A DNA stretch of 64,000 nucleotides from Lachnospiraceae bacterium (GCA_024693135.1 JAILLN010000065.1:1-64000), one strand, 5' to 3'. Positions 8,308 through 17,198 are shown, counted from the first letter of the stretch. Numbers and translations: made by a program. The notes: generated by a model not told the origin, from the letters alone.

Positions 8308-8535
8308 TCAGCCCTCCCGCAGCCTCTCCACCATGGCATAGATCGCCTCCGCGCTGTTGAAATTCTCCGGTACGATCTCCGTCGCCGGAATGGAAAGGTC
8401 GTATTCGTCATCCAATGCCGCGATGATCTGGATGATGTCAAAGGAGGTCAGGATCTTTCCATCGATCAGGTCTTTTGCATTCTCAAAGTCCACATCATCC
8501 CGGACTCCCTTTAATAATTCCATTAATTCTTCCAT
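8308..8535 (-). CDS. Acyl/D-alanyl carrier protein (DltC-like)
   Basis: A 75-residue acidic carrier protein. DGKILTSFDI places the serine that would carry the 4'-phosphopantetheine arm at residue 31, and the rest fits the four-helix carrier fold. The motif resembles DltC-type carriers more than the DSL motif of fatty-acid ACP. The track start is replaced by ATG at 8535, preceded by AGGAG. It lies 30 bp after the PHP gene and faces the MBOAT/SGNH pair tail to tail. Carrier, MBOAT and SGNH proteins are three of the four Dlt components; the activating ligase (DltA type) is absent here. Confidence 0.85.
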   Translation of the reverse strand: MEELMELLKGVRDDVDFENAKDLIDGKILTSFDIIQIIAALDDEYDLSIPATEIVPENFNSAEAIYAMVERLREG

Positions 8536-8565
8536 TGCTTCTTCTCCTTTTTTCATCAATGCCCT

Positions 8566-9345
8566 TCATACGGGCTTTCTCAATTCAAGCTCCTGTGAAT
8601 AGCTTATCTGATTTCTTTTAAGGAATTCCTCCAATCCGGATACCTCCTCCGGCTGGGCAAGCAGCCAGGGCTGGTGCGCATCGCAGCCCAGGATGAAGCT
8701 TGAGCCAAGGGAGGATGCCAGGCGGAAGAATTCACCGCAGGGATAATTTCTCTTTGTGGTATAGCCGTAGAAATTCACTTCCAGTGGAATGCCACATTCC
8801 TTTGCCGCCACGCAGAGCCTTCCCATCTCCTGCCGGTAAAGTTCCTCCCTTCCCCGGTAATCAAAGCGGATCAGATCCGGGTGGGCCACATAGGAAAAAA
8901 CCCCGGTACGGATACCTTCTATCGTCACATCCACATAATCAATGAGCCTTTGGGGATCCTCTGTCGGCGCCCCTGCATAAAAGCCCTCTGCTTCATCCCT
9001 GACATTATGCTGTCCGAGGATCAGATAATCCAGGGGATAGTTTCTCAGCACCCCCATGAGCTCCTCGAACATGGAGGGAAAATATTCCGCCTCAAAGCCG
9101 ATGAGGATCTCGATCCGATCCTTATACTCTTCCCGAAGACGGAGGAGGGTATCGAAATAGTCATCCAGATCCTCCATTCCCATGCGGATCTTCGATACAA
9201 ATCCATCCTTAAAGGGCCAGGGCACATGGTCGGAAAAGCCCAGGGTCTGAAAGCCCTTCGCAATGGCCGCCTCGATATACATCCGTTCGCTTCCCACCGC
9301 ATGATGGCAGCGGGGCGTGTGGGTATGATAGTTCTTAAGGATCAT
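8566..9345 (-). CDS. PHP-domain histidinol-phosphatase (HisJ/HisK family)
   Basis: A 259-residue metal-dependent phosphatase of the PHP family; members remove phosphate from histidinol phosphate in histidine synthesis. Metal-binding motifs appear in order: HTHTPRCHHA near 7, LGFSDH, GFEAEYFP, ILGQHNV, VAHPDLIRF, LEVNFYG and GCDAH. Length and motif order match the HisJ type. Its ATG overlaps the stop of the DUF4349 gene by 4 bp (ATGA), so the two are translationally coupled. No other his gene is nearby, so the true substrate may differ. Confidence 0.85.
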   Translation of the reverse strand: MILKNYHTHTPRCHHAVGSERMYIEAAIAKGFQTLGFSDHVPWPFKDGFVSKIRMGMEDLDDYFDTLLRLREEYKDRIEILIGFEAEYFPSMFEELMGVLRNYPLDYLILGQHNVRDEAEGFYAGAPTEDPQRLIDYVDVTIEGIRTGVFSYVAHPDLIRFDYRGREELYRQEMGRLCVAAKECGIPLEVNFYGYTTKRNYPCGEFFRLASSLGSSFILGCDAHQPWLLAQPEEVSGLEEFLKRNQISYSQELELRKPV

Positions 9346-10544
9346 GCCTTATCCTGTCCGTCCTGCTTCTCCCCAGGGGCAGGAGCGCCGGGAGACGGCT
9401 GGTTCTGTACCGCTGAAGGATCCGGCTGTGCAGGATAACCAGGAGGCGTAGAAAGATTCTGGGGCTGCATGGCCTGCATCTCCTTCTGCCTCTGCTCCAT
9501 CTGCTTCCTTCTTTCCGCCCTTCTTTCCGCACTCTTCCGGCTGCTCCTCTTGATAATGAGGACGACCCCGAAGATGATCAGGGCAAGGATGATCAGATGC
9601 AGCCAGTTCCGGACCAGGAACAGGACCAGCCCCTTAAAGAATTCCTGTATCTCCGTGAGGGAAGCCGCAAAGTTTTTGGAGATCCGCTCAGCGAAGGTAA
9701 GCTCCGGCGGGTCCACCTTTTCCTCATAGATCCTGACCTCCCTGAGGTTAATGTTCACATAGGAATAAGTCACATCCGTATCCATCCGGCGGATGTTGGA
9801 ATTATCCTGGTTGAGGCGGGTCTGGACCGAAGTGATCCGGTCCTGGATCTCCAATACGTCGCTGACCTTGGTGGCCTGCTCCATGATCTCATTCAGCTGC
9901 TTTTTCTCTGCCTCCAAGGACTCGATCTCCGCCTTTGTGTCAGAGTACTGCTGGGTGATGTTCTGGGCGCTGGTATTGCGGGAGTCCACCACCGCATCCA
10001 TATTCCCCGTGGAATCGATGAAATCCCGGTAATTCTTAGCCGGAACACGGTATTCTACATAATAAGTCCTGCCGTTCCTCACTCCGCTTCCGGTGGTATA
10101 CCAGCTGGTATCCCCCTCCGAGAAGTTTTCGCTCTGGATCAGGGCGCCGTATTTTTCCCCGGCCTCGCGGATCTCCTTCAGGGCATTTTCAAAATGGATG
10201 GAGCTCATGGAGATATCTGCATAATATACGATCTTTTCGGCATCCAGCACGACATCCTTGTTGGAAGCCACCATCTTCGTTCCCTCTTCCGGAGCACTCG
10301 CCGTATCTCCCTCATCGGACGAACGGTCGAGCATCATCCCGGCATCCATGGATTCCCCATAGGATTCATAATCATAGGCTTCCTCTGCCGCAGCCTCCAT
10401 CGGCTCTTCGTAGTAGCCGTTATCCTCGTAAGCCCCGGCCTCCGACTTGGCGGCGGCATAAGAGCCTCCTCCGCTTCCTCCGCAGGCCGTCATCGTAAGC
10501 ACAGCCGCCATGATGCAGATCATCCATTTGCTTTTTTTTCTCAT
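9342..10544 (-). CDS. DUF4349 lipoprotein
   Basis: A 400-residue protein with a lipoprotein signal (hydrophobic stretch then MTACGG), an acidic Gly/Tyr/Glu-rich linker, and the DUF4349 core (about 100-280: DISMSSIHFENALKEI, YRVPAKNYRDFIDS, a coiled coil around ESLEAEKKQLNEIMEQATKVSDVLEIQDRI, then VTYSYVNINL). A membrane segment at about 305-330 and a basic, then Pro/Gln-rich, cytoplasmic tail follow. The core would therefore lie outside, tethered at both ends. ATG at 10544 follows GGAGGG and is preferred to the track start five codons earlier. The function of DUF4349 is not established. Confidence 0.85.
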   Translation of the reverse strand: MRKKSKWMICIMAAVLTMTACGGSGGGSYAAAKSEAGAYEDNGYYEEPMEAAAEEAYDYESYGESMDAGMMLDRSSDEGDTASAPEEGTKMVASNKDVVLDAEKIVYYADISMSSIHFENALKEIREAGEKYGALIQSENFSEGDTSWYTTGSGVRNGRTYYVEYRVPAKNYRDFIDSTGNMDAVVDSRNTSAQNITQQYSDTKAEIESLEAEKKQLNEIMEQATKVSDVLEIQDRITSVQTRLNQDNSNIRRMDTDVTYSYVNINLREVRIYEEKVDPPELTFAERISKNFAASLTEIQEFFKGLVLFLVRNWLHLIILALIIFGVVLIIKRSSRKSAERRAERRKQMEQRQKEMQAMQPQNLSTPPGYPAQPDPSAVQNQPSPGAPAPGEKQDGQDKA

Positions 10545-10668
10545 AATCTGACCCTCCACTCAAATTGTATTCATATGCCGCCACAATGATGACAGCCCTC
10601 ATCCTGTCCCTTCCCTCAAACATCCCAGGCCGACCAGGCCTTGAAAGCAAAGGAATGCCATATACCGC

Positions 10669-11778
10669 TCAATCGGTGATGATCATGCTGGCGCAGTTAA
10701 CGTCATTTGCCAGGTCATAGATTTTTCCTGTCTTCAGTCCCAGGACAACGGGCCGCATGTTGTTGATCTTATAATTTTTCAATACCCTGGCAGGCTCTCC
10801 CGTGGAAAGATGCACGACGCTGTCTACAGGATACAGGATCACGCTCTGCAGGAAGGCTTTCATCACACGGATGTCGATCTCCCCGGTCATGGCCATGATC
10901 ATTTCTATGGCCTCCCTCTTGGAAAAAGCCTTCTTATAGGGCCTCTCGGTTACCAGCGCATCATAGACATCGGCTACCGCGATGATCTTCGCGTATTTAT
11001 GGATCCTATTTTCCGGAAGGCCCTGGGGATATCCCGATCCGTTGATCTTCTCGTGATGCTCCAGCACGCCCTCCATGATCCCCTGGGAAAAGCCCCTGCC
11101 CTTGAGGATCTTGAAGCCGAAGAGAGAATGCTGGCGCATGATCTTGAACTCATCATCCGAAAGCCTGCCCGGCTTATTCAGCACCTCCAGGGGGATATTC
11201 GACTTGCCTACGTCATGCAGAAGTCCCGCAACGCACAGCTCCTCCATCTCCTGCTTGCTCAGCCCGAAATTTCTGGCAATGATCATGGACATGGTCGCTA
11301 CATCCACGCTGTGCTTGAAGGTATATTCATCGCTGACCTTGATCAGGTTGATATCCACGGCTACCGCATCGTTACTGTGGATCACGGAGATCAGCTCATT
11401 GGATACGTTCTCGGAGGCTTCCATGAAGCTTTCATCCTCAGGATTGGAGAAGATGTACTTCACTCCTTCCCCCACCCGTTCCACCACCTCGTGGCTGAGC
11501 TCCACCTTGGCCCGGTCTTCTTCCCGGTTCTTTTGGGCTTCTTCCTCTACTTCAGGCGGAAGCTCAGCCGGAATCTCCTCCTCCGGATATTCCTCAGGCT
11601 CATCCGACTCTACGTAGATGCCCTCCAGGCTCCCCGCGGTAATATATTTGATCTGAAAATCATCCAGGAAGGATCCCCGGCCGATCATGGTCCGGCCGGA
11701 GCTGTCCATGATATCCTGCTCCAGCTTCATGCCGTTTTTCAGATCTTTAACGTCAACAAATTTCCTGTGCTTTGCCAA
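10669..11778 (-). CDS. HD-GYP domain protein, likely c-di-GMP phosphodiesterase
   Basis: A 369-residue protein. The N-terminus (VDVKDLKNGMKLEQDI) resembles the domain that precedes many HD-GYP modules, followed by an acidic linker (about 58-95). The HD-GYP domain (about 145-315) keeps HSVDVATMSM, LLHDVGKSNIP near 190, HHEKINGSGYPQGLP near 245 and DVYDALVTERPYKKAF. This is the set expected for the metal site and for hydrolysis of c-di-GMP to GMP. The start appears to be TTG, the first start in the frame, and the N-terminal homology supports it. It is the third c-di-GMP-degrading protein within 11 kb. Confidence 0.9.
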   Translation of the reverse strand: MAKHRKFVDVKDLKNGMKLEQDIMDSSGRTMIGRGSFLDDFQIKYITAGSLEGIYVESDEPEEYPEEEIPAELPPEVEEEAQKNREEDRAKVELSHEVVERVGEGVKYIFSNPEDESFMEASENVSNELISVIHSNDAVAVDINLIKVSDEYTFKHSVDVATMSMIIARNFGLSKQEMEELCVAGLLHDVGKSNIPLEVLNKPGRLSDDEFKIMRQHSLFGFKILKGRGFSQGIMEGVLEHHEKINGSGYPQGLPENRIHKYAKIIAVADVYDALVTERPYKKAFSKREAIEMIMAMTGEIDIRVMKAFLQSVILYPVDSVVHLSTGEPARVLKNYKINNMRPVVLGLKTGKIYDLANDVNCASMIITD

Positions 11779-11818
11779 ATCCCGACTATCCCCCTATCAG
11801 GAAGCTTTTCTTATTTGT

Positions 11819-14182
11819 TCACTCTCTGATACAGTCGCTGAAATATGCCTGATTATAGATGTCCGTAAAACGGTACAGGGCATATATCCCGTCCACATCA
11901 AGCTTCTTATCGGCAAGGGTAAGCCCATCCTCCACCTCAAAGGGTTCCCCTAAAGTAAAGCTGTCCACATACCTGCCCTCGTAGGTATAATAATCACAGA
12001 GCAGCTCGATCTCATCCCCTTCCCGGATCTCCGTAAGCCCCCGGGCCACCGTCTCGCTTTCTGTCTTGTCATATTCCGGATCTGCCCCAAGCACCTCGCC
12101 CTCCGGTTTTTCATCCGAAAAGCAGACCAGGATCCGGACCTTCTGTCCGTTCAGCTTTGCCGGGATATAGCCCGAGATCCGGTAGGCATCGCCCTCCTCC
12201 TGGGTATCTGTATGATAATAAGCCACGGCCTGGCCGTTCAGGGTGAGCCAGGTTCCCTCCAGGTCAGGAAGAAGGTTTTCCTCCTCGTCAAGCTCATAGA
12301 TATTATCCAGCCCGAGGTCGATATAACCCTCGCCGTCATCCACATAGAGGTTCAGGTCTACGGTATGTACCAGCTTCCATTGATCCTCCGGCAGCTTGAT
12401 GCAGTCCTTTCCTTCACTGTTTTTTACCCATTTCAGGTTCCCGGGGTCAAACTGGTTTTCCGCGATATACTGCACAGTAGCCTCATCGCTCATTTCCCGC
12501 TCATCCAGAAATCCGGCATTTCCCTCTTCCAGATCCGCCAGGTTCCGGAAGCTTCCGCCGGCCATCATGTTCACGGCCTGCATGATCTGAAGGGCACTCT
12601 GGAGGGTTGAGGAGCTTCCTCCGGAAAAGGCTCCTCCTGCCGTGCCGCCCAAAAGCGAAGCCAGGGGAGAGGTCTGTCCTCCCGAAGCCACCTGGGCCGC
12701 AGCCTGAAGCCCGGCGAATTCCCGGATACAGCCGGAATACTCCGCATCCATCCCGATGGCTTCATTGATCTGGATCGCCTTGTCAACCTTATCCTTCTTC
12801 TGGTACGGGAAATAAATGGAAAGCCCGTTGCTGTCTGCCATCCCATTTCCGTAGCGGTTATACTTCACGGCACCTTTTATGGTATCCGCCAGTGCCTTTC
12901 CCTCCGGCGTACCCAGCCTTTCGGTAAAATGCACCAGGTCGATCTGGTCCAGCTTGGAAGAGACGGCATACTCCTTCGTCCCCTGCCTGGCATCGGAAAC
13001 CGCCTTGAAATCACCGCCCTTGATCTGCTCCGTCACGCTTCCGGCCCATGCCTTGAATTCATCCGGCAGTGTCTCGGAAAGCTCAGAGAGATCCACCAGA
13101 GAAAGGGTCGTCTTCTGCCTCGGCACGGTCCTCTCACATACCCCCACAAAATCATCCACGATGGCCTTGCCCAGGTCAACCGTAGACATCCCGGGATCCG
13201 CTGAAAGGGCTGAGAGCCAGTTGGTATAATACCAGCCCACTCCCGGCTCCGTCTCCTCTGAAGCAATGAGATAATCCGCATGCTCCGACATGGCAAGAGC
13301 CGTCTCTACCGTGGCCATGAGGCAGGCATCGAAGCCGATGAAGTCAAACTTTGCGCCCGCATTCCCCAGAGCCTTGTCAAGCCCTACCAAGGTCATGGAG
13401 CCGCTGTTTTTATTCTTTTCATCATATCCATATCCCGTGACGGAGCCTCCGCCATGATCCCAGAGGATCAGCATGTTGCGGTTTGCAGGGAAGCTTTCCG
13501 TGCAGAACCGGATGAAATCCGTCAGGTTATCCGGATCAGTCATGGACTTCGAGCCCGCATCCTCCTTCAAAAGCTTAAGCCCGCCATCCTTCACCTGGTA
13601 GATCTGGTTCCGGTCGCTTTTTACGATTTTATTTTTCCATTCCCTGGCTCCCCCGGTAAATACCACCAGATTGACCTTGTCCGAAAGCTCCGCCTTCGTC
13701 ATTTCCGTCAGGTCATTGGTAGCCATGCCGTTATTGGACTCCAGGTCTGTGCCGCAAAGGTAAACCATGAGGGTTACGATGTCTTCCCCATTCCCCTTGA
13801 TCTCCGTATATTTGGGCCTTGCTTTCTCCGATACCGACCGGTCAGGTTCGTATCCTCCCTCTACGCTTCCCGTAGAATACATGCCCCCATATCCGTTAAG
13901 CTCCTGCGAGTCCTGGATGGTGCTCTGGACTTCCTGGGCGGAATCGCCGGAAAGCAGGGAAGCGACGCCTCTGCCTCCCCCAAAGATCAGCAGGAGAAGC
14001 AGGACTGCAATGACCGAAAGGCCGCCTCCCCGCCTGCCTCCGGATCTTCTCGGATCCTGGCCGCCGCCCCCAAATGAAGATCCCGTGCCCACGGGGCCTG
14101 TGCCATGTCCGCTTCCGCTTCTATGCACTCCCACGCTTCCGGGAGCCACATTCTTTTGTCTTGCTCTGGGCCTGTCTGCCAT
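11819..14182 (-). CDS. Membrane-anchored clostripain-like cysteine peptidase (family C11)
   Basis: A 787-residue protein. A Gly/Arg-rich cytoplasmic tail (about 1-53) precedes one membrane segment (SVIAVLLLLLIFGGG), so the rest should face outside. The peptidase domain has VTLMVYLCGTDLESN near 135, the catalytic histidine in LILWDHGGG near 242 and the catalytic cysteine in GFDACLMATVE near 286. These are the marks of family C11, which cleaves after Arg or Lys. A large C-terminal region (about 560-787) looks beta-rich and may bind a substrate or partner. ATG at 14182, with AAGGA upstream, is preferred to the GTG one codon earlier. Its target is unknown. Confidence 0.9.
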   Translation of the reverse strand: MADRPRARQKNVAPGSVGVHRSGSGHGTGPVGTGSSFGGGGQDPRRSGGRRGGGLSVIAVLLLLLIFGGGRGVASLLSGDSAQEVQSTIQDSQELNGYGGMYSTGSVEGGYEPDRSVSEKARPKYTEIKGNGEDIVTLMVYLCGTDLESNNGMATNDLTEMTKAELSDKVNLVVFTGGAREWKNKIVKSDRNQIYQVKDGGLKLLKEDAGSKSMTDPDNLTDFIRFCTESFPANRNMLILWDHGGGSVTGYGYDEKNKNSGSMTLVGLDKALGNAGAKFDFIGFDACLMATVETALAMSEHADYLIASEETEPGVGWYYTNWLSALSADPGMSTVDLGKAIVDDFVGVCERTVPRQKTTLSLVDLSELSETLPDEFKAWAGSVTEQIKGGDFKAVSDARQGTKEYAVSSKLDQIDLVHFTERLGTPEGKALADTIKGAVKYNRYGNGMADSNGLSIYFPYQKKDKVDKAIQINEAIGMDAEYSGCIREFAGLQAAAQVASGGQTSPLASLLGGTAGGAFSGGSSSTLQSALQIMQAVNMMAGGSFRNLADLEEGNAGFLDEREMSDEATVQYIAENQFDPGNLKWVKNSEGKDCIKLPEDQWKLVHTVDLNLYVDDGEGYIDLGLDNIYELDEEENLLPDLEGTWLTLNGQAVAYYHTDTQEEGDAYRISGYIPAKLNGQKVRILVCFSDEKPEGEVLGADPEYDKTESETVARGLTEIREGDEIELLCDYYTYEGRYVDSFTLGEPFEVEDGLTLADKKLDVDGIYALYRFTDIYNQAYFSDCIRE

Positions 14183-14259
14183 CACGATTCCTTCTTTCTA
14201 TCCATAATCAATATATTCTATCAAATAATCTCCAAAATGTAAAAGCTAACGGGACACGT

Positions 14260-14290
14260 AAAAAAAGCCCGCCGCTTGGCTGCGGCAGGC
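14260..14290 (-). terminator. Rho-independent terminator of cheR
   Basis: On the minus strand a stem formed by GCCTGCCGC and GCGGCGGGC with a 6-base loop and one mismatch is followed directly by seven T. It lies about 30 bp after the cheR stop. Confidence 0.85.
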
Positions 14291-14318
14291 TGATTGAAGC
14301 ATGTAGTTTAAGGACGGT

Positions 14319-15095
14319 TCAAACCTTGCGGTAGTAGAAGGAATTCTCCCTGGCCAGGCCGATCTCCTTGTAGTTCATGATCTGCTCCGTGCTTCCGATG
14401 AAGAGAAGCCCGCCGCTCTTCAGGGAGGCGGCAAATTTGGCAAAGACCTCATTCTTTGCTTCATCCGTGAAGTAGATCAGCACATTCCGGCAGACGATGA
14501 AGTCATAATTGGTCTCATAGCGGTCCTTCAGCAGATTATGCTCTTTGAAGGTCACTCTCTTCTTGATATCCTCGGAGATCTGGTAGGAAGGCCCCACCTG
14601 GGTGAAGTACTGCTTCTTCAGGTCAGCCGGCACCCCCGCGATGCTCTTTGCCGAATAAAGCCCGACCTTCGCCTTTCCGATCACCGTCTTGTCCAGGTCT
14701 GTGGCCAGGATCTTGATCTGGTTCATGGGAATATGCTTGGAAAAAGCCATCACCAGGGAATAGGGCTCGTCTCCGGTAGAGCAGGCGGCGCTCCAGATCT
14801 TCAGGTTCTTGCCGAAACGGCTGATCAGATCCGGGATGAATTGCTGATCCATGAGCTTCCACTGATCCGGGTTGCGGTAAAACTCCGAAACATTGATGGT
14901 AATGTAATTGATGAACTCGTCGAAGATCTCAGACCGTGTCTTCAAGGCTTCCACATAAGCAGGATATCCCTTGATCCCGTTCTTGGTGATCAGGGAATCG
15001 ATCCGCCGCTTCATCTGCTTCTCCTTGTAGGAGTTCAGATCGATCTTCGTCATCTTCAAGATTTCTTTCTTAAAATCCTCATAATTATCCAGCAT
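14319..15095 (-). CDS. cheR: CheR chemotaxis protein methyltransferase
   Basis: A 258-residue S-adenosylmethionine-dependent enzyme that methylates glutamates on chemoreceptors. An N-terminal helical domain (about 1-75) precedes the methyltransferase domain. Family motifs are ITINVSEFYRNPDQW near 87, the SAM-binding IWSAACSTGDEPYSL near 119, ILATDLD, FIVCRNVLIYF near 209 and LFIGSTEQI. No other che gene is adjacent, so the remaining pathway must lie elsewhere; a chemoreceptor gene occurs at 48890. It lies 107 bp after rpsA and ends at a clear terminator. Confidence 0.95.
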   Translation of the reverse strand: MLDNYEDFKKEILKMTKIDLNSYKEKQMKRRIDSLITKNGIKGYPAYVEALKTRSEIFDEFINYITINVSEFYRNPDQWKLMDQQFIPDLISRFGKNLKIWSAACSTGDEPYSLVMAFSKHIPMNQIKILATDLDKTVIGKAKVGLYSAKSIAGVPADLKKQYFTQVGPSYQISEDIKKRVTFKEHNLLKDRYETNYDFIVCRNVLIYFTDEAKNEVFAKFAASLKSGGLLFIGSTEQIMNYKEIGLARENSFYYRKV

Positions 15096-15172
15096 ATATA
15101 TATCCTCCCCGTCCTATGTCCTCTTAAGGAAGCAAAGCATCATATGGTGAAAAAGTCCTATTTACAAGAGTG

Positions 15173-15192
15173 AGTTTGCGTTTCCGCAAACC
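15173..15192 (-). terminator. Short GAAA-loop hairpin after rpsA
   Basis: On the minus strand GTTTGCG and CGCAAAC pair around a GAAA loop, about 10 bp after the rpsA stop. There is no T run behind it, so it may be a weak terminator or an mRNA end-stabilising hairpin. Confidence 0.35.
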
Positions 15193-15202
15193 CACCTGTC
15201 CG

Positions 15203-16360
15203 TCATTCTTCGTTTGAACCTTCCTGTGTTTCCTCTCCTGCAGGCTCTTCCTGAGGAGCTTCCTCTGCCTTCGGCTCCTCTGTCGGAGGAGGTGTCAGGG
15301 CTTTCATGCTGAGGGAGATCTTTTTCTCATTTTCATCCAGGTCGACTACCTTTGCCGTAACCTCCTGTCCTGTCTTCAGCACATCAGAGGGCTTGTCGAT
15401 ATGGGTATGGGCGATCTGGGATACATGAAGCAGGGCATCGATCCCGGCCTCAAGCTCCACGAAAGCACCGAAATCGGTCATCCTTGCTACCCGGCCGGTG
15501 ACAATATTGCCCACGGCATATTTCTCTGCGGCATTGAGCCAGGGATTGCGGTCCGGGAACTTCATGGAAAGCGCCACCTTGCTTCCGTTGATATCCTTGA
15601 TCAGGACATCCACTTCTTCCCCGACCTTGAACATCTTCTTCGGGCTCTCTACATGGCCCCAGGACATCTCCGAAATATGAAGCAGACCGTCCACTCCGCC
15701 CAGGTCGATGAAGGCACCGAAATCGGTAAGGTTCTTTACCGTGCCATGTACCGTATCCCCTACGCCGATGCGCTCGAAGAGCTCCTTGCGCAGCGCCTCG
15801 TTCTTCTCGCGGATCAAGACCTTGCGGTCGCCGATGATCCTTCTCCTGCGGGGGTTGAATTCCGTGATGATGAATTCGATCTCCTGGTCTAAGTATTTCC
15901 CAAGATCTCTTTCAAAGGAATCGCTCACCAGGCTTGCCGGAATGAATACCTTCGTATCCTCTACCAGCACGGACAGGCCGCCTTCCACGACCTTGACTAC
16001 CTTAGCCTTCAATACTTCTTTATTGTTATAGGCTTCTTCGATCCGTTTATTGCCCTTATCCTGTGCCAGACGCCGGTAGGTCAGGATCACCTGGCCGTCG
16101 CCGTCATTGATCTTCAGGACCTTGGTCTCCATCTTGTCGCCCACATGGACTACCGTGGTCAGATCCAGGTTCGGCTCATTGGAATATTCCTGCCTGGTCA
16201 CGATGCCGTCCGACTTATAGTGGATATTCAGCACGATCTCTTCGGGCTTGACGGAAATAACGGTTCCCTCTACCACCTCTCCTGCATGTAGTTTCATTTT
16301 GCAATTGCCTTCATCCTCAAGCTTTTCTAGCATTTGTCCAAAAGTCATATCGTCTGACAT
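15203..16360 (-). CDS. rpsA: S1-domain RNA-binding protein (ribosomal protein S1 homologue)
   Basis: A 385-residue protein with four S1 domains at roughly 20-95, 105-175, 190-265 and 280-350; the last two carry GTVKNLTDFGAFIDLGGVDGLLHIS and the matching GRVARMTDFGAFVEL stretch. An acidic Pro/Glu-rich tail ends it. Such proteins bind mRNA and help load it on the ribosome. Four domains are typical of Firmicutes homologues, against six in E. coli. The ATG at 16360 lies 44 bp inside ispH in another frame, and its GAGGAGG ribosome site lies within ispH codons. Some clostridia fuse ispH and S1 into one gene; here they are separate. Confidence 0.93.
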   Translation of the reverse strand: MSDDMTFGQMLEKLEDEGNCKMKLHAGEVVEGTVISVKPEEIVLNIHYKSDGIVTRQEYSNEPNLDLTTVVHVGDKMETKVLKINDGDGQVILTYRRLAQDKGNKRIEEAYNNKEVLKAKVVKVVEGGLSVLVEDTKVFIPASLVSDSFERDLGKYLDQEIEFIITEFNPRRRRIIGDRKVLIREKNEALRKELFERIGVGDTVHGTVKNLTDFGAFIDLGGVDGLLHISEMSWGHVESPKKMFKVGEEVDVLIKDINGSKVALSMKFPDRNPWLNAAEKYAVGNIVTGRVARMTDFGAFVELEAGIDALLHVSQIAHTHIDKPSDVLKTGQEVTAKVVDLDENEKKISLSMKALTPPPTEEPKAEEAPQEEPAGEETQEGSNEE

Positions 16361-17198
16361 AATTTTGAACCTCCTCGATTATAGTGCTCGGAGTTGATGC
16401 CCCGGCCGTAATACCTACACAAGCAGTCGATTCAGAGAAAAAACCATTCCGTGAAACCAAATCTTCAAGTGTCTGTATAAATATTGTGTTACCGCAGTGC
16501 TCCGAACAGATCTCATACAGCTTCCGAGAATTGGAACTCATGGTATCCCCGATGACGATCATGGCATCAGAGTGCCTGGACAGCTCCTCTGCTTCAGACT
16601 GGCGAGCAGACGTGGCATTGCATATGGTGTTCACAACATTTATAATATACCTTTTTTTTTCCAATATTTCAACAAGTTCTTTAAATTTATTCTGATGAAA
16701 TGTTGTCTGTGCCACAAGGAAGACCTTCCTACCCGGATCTAAAGCCAGTGTTTCCGCCTCTTCGGCATCCTTGATCACCGCCACGTCCTTCCCTGCAAAG
16801 CTTAATATCCCCTGCACCTCGGGATGATCCGGATCCCCCGCGATGACGATCTGGCTGCCCTTTTTTGCCTCATCCTCCACGATCTGATGGATCTTCAGCA
16901 CAAAGGGACAGGTGGCATCCACCAGAGTGCATCCGTTTTTATGGATCAGCTCATAGATGTCCTTTGGCACCCCATGGGAACGGATGACCACCGTGACGCC
17001 CTTAAGCTTTTCCAGCTCTTCCCTGCTCCGAATGACCTTTACGCCCTTTGATTCCAGCTCCTTCACCACCGTGTCATTGTGGATGATGGGACCATAGGTA
17101 TAGATGTCCTCGTTCTTTCCGATCCTGCCGTATACCGTATCCACGGCCTGCCTTACCCCGAAGCAGAAGCCCGCGCTTTTTGCCGTCGTGACCTTCAT
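16317..17198 (-). CDS. ispH: 4-hydroxy-3-methylbut-2-enyl diphosphate reductase
   Basis: The last enzyme of the MEP isoprenoid pathway: it reduces HMBPP to IPP and DMAPP with a 4Fe-4S cluster. The three cluster cysteines are at 12 (SAGFCFGVRQ), 97 (VDATCPFV) and 193 (NTICNATSARQ); substrate-binding GPIIHN, IRSHG, GDPDHPEV and AGASTPS are all present. Length (293) is normal. It overlaps cmk by 4 bp (ATGA) at its start and rpsA by 44 bp at its end, so the three are translated as a coupled series. Confidence 0.96.
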   Translation of the reverse strand: MKVTTAKSAGFCFGVRQAVDTVYGRIGKNEDIYTYGPIIHNDTVVKELESKGVKVIRSREELEKLKGVTVVIRSHGVPKDIYELIHKNGCTLVDATCPFVLKIHQIVEDEAKKGSQIVIAGDPDHPEVQGILSFAGKDVAVIKDAEEAETLALDPGRKVFLVAQTTFHQNKFKELVEILEKKRYIINVVNTICNATSARQSEAEELSRHSDAMIVIGDTMSSNSRKLYEICSEHCGNTIFIQTLEDLVSRNGFFSESTACVGITAGASTPSTIIEEVQNYVRRYDFWTNARKA

